A stretch of DNA of 22,336 bases from IMG/VR virus record IMGVR_UViG_3300006929_000141, positions 1 through 22,336 of that record; one strand, 5' to 3'. The translations under genes were made by a program, and so were the position numbers. Source of the stretch: a virus. Every line of letters begins with the position of its first letter. The stretch's first letter is position 1. Of the stretch, positions 1 through 5,942 are shown piece after piece. Under the pieces are notes generated by a model. That model had not been told where the DNA came from, did no database searches, and saw only the letters and a list, made by a program, of their open reading frames with translations.

Positions 1-10
1 AGAGGATTAA

Positions 11-151
11 ATGCAACAAACATTAAAAAATTTAAAAGAATGGTTTAAGGAAGTGTATCCTGCATCAGATAAAGAGGACACTTCGGAGATAGACTGGGAT
101 CAAGATCCGAGGTTCGATGAGCTCGGTAAACAGAAAAGGAGAAATGAATGA
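11..151 (+). CDS. Small acidic hypothetical protein, 46 aa
   Basis: This short open frame encodes 46 residues, beginning MQQTLKNLKEWF and ending in a basic patch (KQKRRNE). The centre is rich in Asp and Glu. An AGAGG ribosome site lies just upstream of the ATG at the window edge, and its stop codon overlaps the start of the next gene as ATGA, the usual sign of translational coupling. I recognise no family. It is believed because of the ribosome site, the coupling, and co-direction with the next two genes; function is unknown. Confidence 0.6.
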   Translation: MQQTLKNLKEWFKEVYPASDKEDTSEIDWDQDPRFDELGKQKRRNE

Positions 152-387
152 CCGCAGAGCCCAAGGAGTTGTATAAGATGCACTCCGATGTAGCAAAGTT
201 GTTCACGGAGTGGCAGCTTAAAGATTATGATACGAGATTAGCTATATGGGTAGGTATAACTCGGTTCTCATGCTTCGCTCAACTCGCGCTCGAGGATCAC
301 GATATGGAAGAGTTTCTCGCAAGTGCGATAGAAGCGGGACAAATAGAAGGTAAATTAATAAATAAGGATTTTAAATATGTTAACTGA
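148..387 (+). CDS. Hypothetical early protein, 79 aa
   Basis: The gene starts at an ATG overlapping the previous stop (ATGA), with AAGGAG six bases upstream of the start. The 79-residue product looks mostly helical and acidic, with no transmembrane segment, signal peptide or Cys cluster. Its end overlaps the next gene by 11 bases. The tight overlaps on both sides place it in a three-gene early operon that stops at the hairpin near 640-682. No family is recognised and no function is proposed. Confidence 0.7.
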   Translation: MTAEPKELYKMHSDVAKLFTEWQLKDYDTRLAIWVGITRFSCFAQLALEDHDMEEFLASAIEAGQIEGKLINKDFKYVN

Positions 388-634
388 AAAGAAAATTGTT
401 ACAGTGTCAGACATAACGTACTCGAACAGTGCGTTTGCTGTTACTCAAAGAGGAGAAGGCGTGTTCATCAACGCTAGGATGGTGGAGAAGCTAGGCATTG
501 AGGAAGGAGACGACCTCGTTGTGAAGGTTCTGTTAAACTACAAAGACAAACGAGAAGATGTTAAGTATCGAGCGATCAAAGGCACGATCATTGAGGAAGC
601 AGACTGGACAGAAGTTCAAGAAGAGTTTCTATAA
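377..634 (+). CDS. Small OB-fold/cold-shock-like protein, 85 aa
   Basis: The product has 85 residues. Its central part (about residues 20-60) runs as FAVTQRGEGVFINARMV, then LGIEEGDDLVVKVL. This has the order of a small OB-fold or cold-shock barrel: a strand, a V-F-I strand, a GD turn and a V-x-V strand. That is a pattern judgement, not a database match. If right, it would bind single-stranded nucleic acid or act as a small RNA chaperone. AAGGA lies eight bases before the ATG, and the start overlaps the previous gene by 11 bases. It is the last gene before a strong hairpin. A generic small beta-barrel is the alternative. Confidence 0.6.
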   Translation: MLTEKKIVTVSDITYSNSAFAVTQRGEGVFINARMVEKLGIEEGDDLVVKVLLNYKDKREDVKYRAIKGTIIEEADWTEVQEEFL

Positions 635-635
635 T

Positions 636-682
636 AAAAAAGCCAGGGTAGTAACAAGGAAATGAACACCTACCCTGGCTTT
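636..682. terminator. Bidirectional rho-independent terminator
   Basis: A perfect inverted repeat with core GCCAGGGTAG (642-651) and CTACCCTGGC (670-679) is extended by A/T pairs to 13 bp, with an 18-base loop. Six A's (636-641) precede it on the + strand, so a leftward transcript sees the stem followed by six U's; a rightward transcript sees only UUU. It lies between the rightward genes 11-634 and the leftward genes 807-2732, where a two-way terminator is expected. Confidence 0.8.
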
Positions 683-684
683 AA

Positions 685-783
685 CACTCGTATGAAAGAG
701 ACTAAACAACGAGTGCGTATCCTAATAATTATTTAAAAGATCCTGTCTACTCCATTGGAGTGGAGTGTGGGGTTTCAAATCCA
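685..783. repeat. Cluster of inverted repeats in gene-free region
   Basis: The 172-base gap 635-806 contains, after the terminator, CACTCGT/ACGAGTG (685-691 and 709-715), the palindrome ACTCCA-T-TGGAGT (749-761) and the imperfect GGGTTT-C-AAATCC (771-783, one G-T pair). The 10-mer TAATAATTAT occurs at 723-732 and 820-829. These could be extra terminator structure, protein-binding sites or a small structured RNA. No tRNA fold fits. No promoter was recognised. Confidence 0.4.
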
Positions 784-806
784 GACAAGAAGATTGGAGG
801 AGTAAC

Positions 807-974
807 TCAACCTTTCCCATAATAATTATCAGAATTAGAATTTTGTTTCACCAACTCCCTAACCATAAACGAAATCTGTTTTGGTATGGATCGAGCGTTG
901 TCAGCTGCCAATTGTTTTAGATCAGCGTGATCGTCATCATAAATGGCAACAGTACGATATTTTTTTGCAGACAT
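807..974 (-). CDS. Ribbon-helix-helix DNA-binding protein, 55 aa
   Basis: This 55-residue product begins MSAKKYRTVAIYDDDHADL, followed by a helix (KQLAADNARS) and a second helix (PKQISFMVRELVKQ). A short basic strand with alternating residues, then two helices separated by a turn, is the signature of Arc/MetJ/CopG-type RHH proteins, which dimerise and insert a two-stranded sheet into the DNA major groove. AGGGAG lies six bases before the ATG, a strong ribosome site. It is the last gene of the leftward block (helicase, 85-aa protein, RHH) and faces the two-way terminator. RHH proteins usually repress their own operon; candidate targets are the direct repeats just upstream and the inverted repeat at 2765-2780. 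The fold is read from sequence pattern; the target is inference. Confidence 0.75.
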   Translation of the reverse strand: MSAKKYRTVAIYDDDHADLKQLAADNARSIPKQISFMVRELVKQNSNSDNYYGKG

Positions 975-1014
975 AGCCTACTCCCTGTGTAAATTGTATA
1001 CATGATCTATAGAC

Positions 1015-1032
1015 TAAGCACTCAATAAGCAC
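1015..1032. promoter_or_regulatory. Tandem TAAGCAC repeats, candidate operator
   Basis: TAAGCAC occurs at 1015-1021 and again at 1026-1032, exactly 11 bases apart (one helical turn), in the 61-base gap upstream of the RHH gene. RHH dimers often bind short repeats spaced by about one turn. No convincing sigma70 promoter was found in this gap. Confidence 0.35.
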
Positions 1033-1035
1033 AAG

Positions 1036-1293
1036 CTATAATTTTGCATCATTCGGCTTACCTTTTTTGCCTTTTTTAAGACGTTCTGGTTCGTTGGTGT
1101 AGCCTCGGATCTGCGTGACATTGTGCCTTTTCATTTCTTTTAGCAACGCTTCACACGTTTCTTTCGGTAACCCGGTTGAAGCCTCGAGTTCTTTCGATGC
1201 TGATTTAAGATTAGTCTTTCCAACTCGGTATTCACAAAAAGCTTCTATCATTGCCATTGTATCTACGTTGTGTTTTTTTTCAGTGTCAGCCAT
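1036..1293 (-). CDS. Small basic hypothetical protein, 85 aa
   Basis: The product has 85 residues and looks mainly helical (residues 12-58), with a strongly basic tail (ERLKKGKKGKPNDAKL) suggesting nucleic-acid contact. The ATG lies inside the end of the helicase gene, overlapping it by 31 bases, and is preceded by GGAGAGGAAG, a good ribosome site, which supports the start and coupling to the helicase. I do not recognise a family. A helicase accessory or DNA-binding role is only an inference from position and charge. Confidence 0.7.
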   Translation of the reverse strand: MADTEKKHNVDTMAMIEAFCEYRVGKTNLKSASKELEASTGLPKETCEALLKEMKRHNVTQIRGYTNEPERLKKGKKGKPNDAKL

Positions 1294-2732
1294 TCTGCCG
1301 CTTCCTCTCCTAATACTTGAGCTCCAATTTTTATTTTACCTTGGAGCGATTTCACTATTCGTTCATCTATAGTTCCCTCACATATGATATCAACATATGT
1401 TACAGGATGTTCTTGTTTTATCCGATGGCATCGATCCTCGGATTGGGACCTGTTCGTTAGATTAAAATCATTTGCATAATATATGACTAAATGTGCAGAA
1501 GTTAAGGTCAATCCTAGCCCAGCAACAGCGGGATTACCTACAAAAAACCGCACTGGATGTTTGGGATTTTGAAAATTAGTGACAATGTCGTTACGTTCAT
1601 CGTCAGAAGTGTCCCCGAAATATGATACGGCGGAGCCAGGGCCATACTTCTCGTTAAGAGTTCGAGTGATCTCTAAGATATCATGTCTAAACCTAGACCA
1701 GATGATTACTTTACCAGAACTCTCCTCAATAATATCAAGCACGGCATTCATTCGAGTAGACGGAAAGGTCAACATCTCCCCATCATCTGTCTTCAAGTGT
1801 CCTGACATGACCTGTTGTAGGCGTAACATTTGAGTGATTACAGCGGGAGCCGTGACTAACTCTCCCTCATCGAGTAAGACCATAGCATGGCGGCGAATAC
1901 TTTCGTACATCTCTAGTTGTTGTTTACTTAATGTAACATACCTGGTCGTATATATTTTCTTTGGTAGATCCAAACAATCTTTTTTCAATACTCGATACGA
2001 AAACAAATCTATCTTGGATGTTAACTCATCCAAGTTTCTGTATCCTATGACCTGTTGGAAAGCTTGAGCTCCCATCTTCATTTGTTTTACCACCGCATAC
2101 CTACCTCTGAATGCATAATAGTTATCATAACCCAAGATCCCAGGTTCGAGGAACTCGGCTTGAGCATAGATATCCAGAGGAGAGTTTGTAATAGGTGATC
2201 CAGTTAGTATTCTTTTATACTCGAACTGAGCGGACACCTTATGCAGGGCCTTGGTTCTTTTAGCTTGAGGATTTTTAATTGTTGTGCTCTCATCAACCGC
2301 AATCATACCATGTTTACCGTATCTTTTTGCCAACCAATCCCCCGCTTGCTTACCTTTTAGTGACGAAAAAGCCTCAACATTCATAACAAAGATAGTAAGA
2401 CCACAATAATTTTCTTTGACTGACGCTAACTCTGCTTTTTGTTTCTTATTTGGTGCTGCAACCCATCTAATTACTCGATAATGCACATCTTCTGACATAT
2501 GGTCTGGTATTTCTCGTTGAATCCAATTACGATACACTCCCTTGGGGGCAATAATCAAAGCGAAGTTTACTTTACCTTCTTGAAACAACATACCTAGATT
2601 GTCGATTAGCATTTTCGATTTTCCAGTTCCCATTTCGCACAAGAAAGCAAAGCCTTTTTTGTCTTCCGCTCTTTCCAATGCGGTATACTGATGGTCAAAA
2701 GGTTTAGTTTTAAATTTGTAGTTGACAGTCAT
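1263..2732 (-). CDS. SNF2-like superfamily 2 DNA helicase/ATPase, 489 aa
   Basis: This is a superfamily 2 helicase of the SNF2-like group common in phages. Visible motifs are Walker A EMGTGKSKM (33-41), the DExx box as DEST (147-150), motif III LTGSP (176-180), motif IV KVIIWSRF (341-348), motif V AGLGLTL (404-410) and motif VI QSEDRCHRIKQ (430-440), with the Q-x-x-D-R-x-H-R-I-Q-like pattern typical of SNF2 proteins. Such enzymes translocate on double-stranded DNA and remodel protein-DNA or recombination intermediates. GGAGGAATAG directly precedes the ATG. It is the first gene of the leftward block and is served by a near-consensus promoter at 2754-2782. At 489 residues it is complete for the phage form, with no accessory domains. 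The exact role (replication restart or annealing) is not readable. Confidence 0.9.
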   Translation of the reverse strand: MTVNYKFKTKPFDHQYTALERAEDKKGFAFLCEMGTGKSKMLIDNLGMLFQEGKVNFALIIAPKGVYRNWIQREIPDHMSEDVHYRVIRWVAAPNKKQKAELASVKENYCGLTIFVMNVEAFSSLKGKQAGDWLAKRYGKHGMIAVDESTTIKNPQAKRTKALHKVSAQFEYKRILTGSPITNSPLDIYAQAEFLEPGILGYDNYYAFRGRYAVVKQMKMGAQAFQQVIGYRNLDELTSKIDLFSYRVLKKDCLDLPKKIYTTRYVTLSKQQLEMYESIRRHAMVLLDEGELVTAPAVITQMLRLQQVMSGHLKTDDGEMLTFPSTRMNAVLDIIEESSGKVIIWSRFRHDILEITRTLNEKYGPGSAVSYFGDTSDDERNDIVTNFQNPKHPVRFFVGNPAVAGLGLTLTSAHLVIYYANDFNLTNRSQSEDRCHRIKQEHPVTYVDIICEGTIDERIVKSLQGKIKIGAQVLGEEAAEWLTLKKNTT

Positions 2733-2751
2733 CTATTCCTCCATTTATAGT
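2722..2751 (+). promoter_or_regulatory. Sigma70-type promoter for the rightward operon
   Basis: TTGACA (2722-2727) is a perfect -35 box, followed after 18 bases by TATAGT (2746-2751), five of six matches to the -10 consensus. Transcription would start near 2758 and reach the gene at 2811. The -35 lies in the first codons of the helicase gene on the other strand. Confidence 0.6.
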
Positions 2752-2753
2752 TG

Positions 2754-2782
2754 ATTTTACGGAAGACACAATCCCGTGTCAA
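2754..2782 (-). promoter_or_regulatory. Sigma70-type promoter for the leftward helicase block
   Basis: Read on the - strand, TTGACA (2777-2782) is a perfect -35 box, then a 17-base spacer, then TAAAAT (2754-2759), five of six to consensus. Transcription would start near 2747, about 15 bases before the helicase ATG. Its -10 is two bases from the -10 of the opposing promoter. Confidence 0.7.
2765..2780. promoter_or_regulatory. Inverted repeat GACAC-N6-GTGTC, candidate operator
   Basis: GACAC (2765-2769) and GTGTC (2776-2780) form a perfect 5-bp dyad with a 6-base centre, overlapping the -35 and spacer of the leftward promoter. A repressor bound here would block that promoter and perhaps affect the rightward one. 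The RHH protein at 807-974 is a candidate ligand by location only. Confidence 0.4.
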
Positions 2783-2810
2783 CCAATTTAACCTGAGAAG
2801 GAATAAATCT

Positions 2811-3365
2811 ATGGAAATCTTTGAAGATTACTATGATGAAGCTGATGCAGTATCACAAGTCAATACTGAAACAGCAAAAAATTTAAGTGGCTTGGTGCGA
2901 AACCTCAGAAAAGTAGAAGATCAGATCGAGGACGCAGAACAACATGTCAAAGAACTGAAGAGGGCAAAGCAAAAGCTTTCAACCGAAACAATACCCGCTC
3001 TAATGGATGAGATGGGTCTTGAGCGATTGGATGTGGATGGCATGACAGTTCAAAGAAAGTTGATTGTTCATGCCTCGATACCCAAAGATCGTACTGATGA
3101 GGCCCATGCCTGGCTACGAGAGAATAAATATGATGACATTATAAAGAATGATGTCACTTGTTCTTTTGGCAAAGGCGAGGACAACATGGCGGGAGATGTC
3201 GTAGGTATGCTCGAGGAGCGAGGATTCTACCCCAAAACCAAAACCCATGTACACTCATCCACTCTAAAGGCCTTTGTTAAAGGTCTTGTCGAGGGAGGAA
3301 AGCCTGTCGATCTCGAATTGTTCGGGGCTTATGTTAATAATGCAGCTGAAATACGGAGGAAATAA
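2811..3365 (+). CDS. Coiled-coil hypothetical protein of replication operon, 184 aa
   Basis: The 184-residue product starts MEIFEDYYDEAD. A TTG start 60 bases upstream is possible, but the ATG at 2811 has GAAGGA upstream and the extra 20 residues would fall inside the promoter region. Residues about 18-55 are highly charged with heptad-like spacing (LRKVEDQIEDAEQHVKELKR), a likely coiled coil. Next comes a compact part with TIPALMDEMGLERLDVDG and then a predicted alpha/beta region. It is followed after two bases by the SSB-like gene. I recognise it only as a type of unnamed protein placed next to phage SSB genes. A role as an SSB or replisome partner is inference from position. Confidence 0.7.
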   Translation: MEIFEDYYDEADAVSQVNTETAKNLSGLVRNLRKVEDQIEDAEQHVKELKRAKQKLSTETIPALMDEMGLERLDVDGMTVQRKLIVHASIPKDRTDEAHAWLRENKYDDIIKNDVTCSFGKGEDNMAGDVVGMLEERGFYPKTKTHVHSSTLKAFVKGLVEGGKPVDLELFGAYVNNAAEIRRK

Positions 3366-3367
3366 CT

Positions 3368-4147
3368 ATGAATGATATAACAAAAACCAAAGGAACCGCG
3401 ATGTCTACTGAAGTGATGGACGATATCTTTGAAAGTGCTGGAGAGGGAGCAAGCTTTGACAGTAGTGAGATGCAGATCCCATTTGTCAGGCTTATCCAGG
3501 CTCTGTCACCCCAGATCTCAAAAAAGAAACCTGAGTTTATTGAGGGTGCGTCACAAGGAGATGCGTTTAACACCGTTACGAAAGAGTTTTGGGATGGAGA
3601 ACAAGGTCTTACCGTTGTGCCGTGCTTCCAAACAACAAAGTATCTGGAGTTCGTACCTCGAGAGAGCGGCGGAGGGTTCCAAGGAGAGATCGCACCAGAC
3701 GATCCTTTAATACAACAGGCCACGCGGACTGGTGCAAAGGAGATCTTACCTAGTGGCAATGAGCTCGTTAAGTCGGATCAGCATTTCTGTTTGATTGTTG
3801 GTGAGGATGGGTCTTTCCAACCCGCGATCATTGATATGAAATCTACTCAGCTAAAGGTCAGTCGTAATTGGAAGACTATGATTGCGATGCAAAAAGTAGA
3901 TCATCCTACTAAAGGTAAGGTCACCCCTGCGGTATTTGCTACTAAGTGGAAACTATCTTCCATCGAGCAAAGCAATGACAAAGGTACGTTTGCCAATTGG
4001 CAAGTTGAAAAGATAGGTCTTGTTGATAATCGAGATCTATTGATGGAGGCCAAAGCTTTCCGCTCAAGCGTGGCGGCAGGCGAAGTTAAAGCTGCACCAG
4101 AGGAGTCTCCTAGCTCCGCTGTTAACGGAGATGAAATACCGTTTTAA
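3368..4147 (+). CDS. Single-stranded DNA-binding protein-like, 259 aa
   Basis: The 259-residue product ends in an acidic tail closing with NGDEIPF, very like the DDDIPF tip that bacterial SSB proteins use to recruit partners. The body (about residues 35-230) looks like a beta-rich single domain with an N-terminal segment EMQIPFVRLIQALSP, a composition I associate with phage SSB-like proteins of replication modules. The function is inferred from tail, size and position between the coiled-coil protein and the primase. GGAGG eight bases before the first ATG supports the start at 3368; a second ATG at 3401 also has AAGGA, so an 11-residue shorter form is possible. A strong hairpin follows the gene, consistent with a need for more SSB than downstream products. 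Confidence 0.7.
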   Translation: MNDITKTKGTAMSTEVMDDIFESAGEGASFDSSEMQIPFVRLIQALSPQISKKKPEFIEGASQGDAFNTVTKEFWDGEQGLTVVPCFQTTKYLEFVPRESGGGFQGEIAPDDPLIQQATRTGAKEILPSGNELVKSDQHFCLIVGEDGSFQPAIIDMKSTQLKVSRNWKTMIAMQKVDHPTKGKVTPAVFATKWKLSSIEQSNDKGTFANWQVEKIGLVDNRDLLMEAKAFRSSVAAGEVKAAPEESPSSAVNGDEIPF

Positions 4148-4157
4148 ATGTAGCACG

Positions 4158-4190
4158 GTGGCGGAGAGGGGATGCTCCGCCACTTTTTCT
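4158..4190 (+). terminator. Rho-independent terminator/attenuator between SSB and primase genes
   Basis: GTGGCGGAG (4158-4166) and CTCCGCCAC (4175-4183) form a perfect 9-bp GC-rich stem with an 8-base loop, followed by TTTTT. It lies 11 bases after the SSB-like stop and 12 bases before the next ATG. No separate promoter fits in between, so it probably acts as a leaky terminator that lowers expression of the primase and genes beyond. Confidence 0.85.
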
Positions 4191-4201
4191 AGGAGATACT
4201 A

Positions 4202-5737
4202 ATGTCGAATGCAAAAAGATTATTGGAAGCCTTTGAAGGATCTTCCCTAGCTCACGGTAGAACTACCGTGGGGCGTGTTGGACGCAATGGGAAGACAGAC
4301 GCTAAGTACACAGTGCTTCGAGAACCTCTTACTGAAACAGTAATGCAACATCATATTGATGGTAAGCAAGGTGTGAACTCAATCCCCATCAATGCAGACA
4401 ATCAATGTAAGTTTGGTGTTCTTGATATTGACATATATGATTTAGACTTAGGCGAATTAAATAAAAAGATTAAAAAATTAAAGCTTCCCCTTTTCCAATG
4501 TCGATCCAAGTCAGGTGGAGCTCACCTGTTTTTATTCTTAAAGGATTGGGAGCCAGCGGCTTTGGTACGAGAGTACCTACTCGAGATGTCTGTTGTGTTA
4601 GGATACGCTAGTGATTGCGAGATCTTCCCAAAGCAAGACAAGATTATGGCTGACCGGGGGGATGTTGGTAGTCATATCAACGTACCGTACTTCAATGCAG
4701 AACAAACCATGCGTTATTGTTTCGATAGCCAGGGCCAGGCGATGGAGTTGGAGGAGTTTCTAACCGCAGTTGAGAAGGGTCGAGTATCAATATCCGAACT
4801 GAATGAGATGGATCTTGGTGGTAAAAGGGAAAGTTTTACGGACGGACCGTATTGTTTAGAAGTAATGACCAGTCTTGGGAAAGTTTCAAAGTACAGAAAC
4901 ATATTTATGTTTGCGGTTGGTGTGTATTGCCGAATGAAGTGGCCTGATGATTGGAAGAAACACCATGAAGAATACAACCGACAGTTTTGTTCACCCGCTC
5001 TCCCCTCGAGGGAGGTGGTAGATATCCAGGGATCACTAGAGAAGAAAGAATATTTCTATCAGTGTGACCAATGTCCATTAAAAGATCATTGCGATAAGGA
5101 TCTATGTAAGACCAGACCCTATGGGGTGGGTAACGATGCCTTGGATCTTCCTACGATGGGAGGTCTAACGATTATAAAATCTCAACCTCGACTTTACTTT
5201 ATGGATGTTGAAGGCAAACGTGTGGAACTATCCACGGATCAATTAGTTAACCAGGGCCTTTGGGCAAAGGCATGTGTAGAACAGATCAGTTACTTCCCAT
5301 CTATGATGAAGCCAAGCAAATGGAACTCAACAATAAACCAGATGTTACAAGAGGGAACCTACTTAGAGGTGACCGAAGAGTTTACATATCACGGACAGTT
5401 TAAAGATCATCTTAGAAACTATTGTACAAGTCGAGTACGCGCTATGTCCCCTGATGAGATCCAGATGGGCAAGCCCTGGACCGAGGGCGGAGTTACTAAA
5501 TTCACAATCAATGGTCTAATGGAATATCTAAATAGACAAGATTGGAAACACTGGTCCAAGGCTCAAGTACAAGAGGGTATTAAAGCATTGAACGATGACG
5601 GTGATGGTGTGGGACACCAGAACATAATGAGAGGCGGCAAACGAACTTCGATTAGAGTTTGGTTTGTTCCTTCTTTTGAACCAGAAGAACTTGAAACAAT
5701 CACAAAGGAGAATGATGATGACAAAATCCCCTTCTGA
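4202..5737 (+). CDS. DNA primase of archaeo-eukaryotic (AEP) type, 511 aa
   Basis: The N-terminal half carries the AEP primase pattern: VLDIDIYD (73-80) with paired metal-binding aspartates, RSKSGGAHLF (101-110) as the nucleotide-handling strand, CEIFPKQ (139-145) and GSHINVPYF (156-164). This arrangement resembles the primase domain of TOTE-type conflict systems and several phage primases. A Cys cluster C288-x2-C291-x5-C297-x4-C302 suggests a zinc (or less likely Fe-S) site. The C-terminal 200 residues carry no helicase motifs and may hold winged-helix-type domains. The last residues, NDDDKIPF, resemble an SSB tail. It would synthesise RNA or DNA primers for the polymerase encoded downstream. 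AGGAG precedes the ATG by seven bases. The primase class is judged from motifs; the Cys-site metal is unknown. Confidence 0.8.
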   Translation: MSNAKRLLEAFEGSSLAHGRTTVGRVGRNGKTDAKYTVLREPLTETVMQHHIDGKQGVNSIPINADNQCKFGVLDIDIYDLDLGELNKKIKKLKLPLFQCRSKSGGAHLFLFLKDWEPAALVREYLLEMSVVLGYASDCEIFPKQDKIMADRGDVGSHINVPYFNAEQTMRYCFDSQGQAMELEEFLTAVEKGRVSISELNEMDLGGKRESFTDGPYCLEVMTSLGKVSKYRNIFMFAVGVYCRMKWPDDWKKHHEEYNRQFCSPALPSREVVDIQGSLEKKEYFYQCDQCPLKDHCDKDLCKTRPYGVGNDALDLPTMGGLTIIKSQPRLYFMDVEGKRVELSTDQLVNQGLWAKACVEQISYFPSMMKPSKWNSTINQMLQEGTYLEVTEEFTYHGQFKDHLRNYCTSRVRAMSPDEIQMGKPWTEGGVTKFTINGLMEYLNRQDWKHWSKAQVQEGIKALNDDGDGVGHQNIMRGGKRTSIRVWFVPSFEPEELETITKENDDDKIPF

Positions 5738-5942
5738 GAAACTGATACCTGTTAGCGAAGTTGCTGACTGGTTAGGTGTATCCAGATCCACTATTTATAA
5801 GTGGGTAGAACTAGAAAAATTTCCGCCGCCCTTGATCCTTGGAATCGAGGGAGATGGTAAGAGGAGTGCAAGCAGATGGTATAAGTCTGAAGTCACCGCT
5901 TGGTTAGAAGATCGACCGCGTGGTATACAACATGGGCTCTAG
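5718..5942 (+). CDS. AlpA-like helix-turn-helix DNA-binding protein, 74 aa
   Basis: The sequence EKLIPVSEVADWLGVSRST, then IYKWVELEKFPPPLIL, then SASRWYKSEVTAWLEDRP is typical of AlpA/excisionase-type proteins: a MerR-like winged helix that recognises DNA, with the SRSTIYKW recognition helix and the W-x-x-SEV-x-x-W end. Three ATGs occur in a row (5712, 5715, 5718); AAGGAG at 5705-5710 is correctly spaced only for the last, which gives 74 residues. It overlaps the primase end by 20 bases. Members act as transcription activators or as directionality factors with integrases, but no integrase is visible here. A regulator of phage genes or an origin-binding helper are both possible. Confidence 0.8.
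   Translation: MTKSPSEKLIPVSEVADWLGVSRSTIYKWVELEKFPPPLILGIEGDGKRSASRWYKSEVTAWLEDRPRGIQHGL

Noticed and set aside
740-790. tRNA-like 3' half (GGGTTTCAAATCC next to an anticodon-like dyad)
   Set aside because: The T-loop register does not give TTCAAAT closed by G-C with a 5-bp stem, and no acceptor or D arm pairs, on either strand.
1115-1372. 85-codon + strand frame opposite the 85-aa protein and helicase end
   Set aside because: It is a hydrophobic shadow of two well-supported genes on the other strand, with no ribosome site.
2751-2810. TTG start adding 20 residues to the coiled-coil protein
   Set aside because: It has no ribosome site, lies in the promoter/operator region, and the ATG at 2811 has GAAGGA at good spacing.
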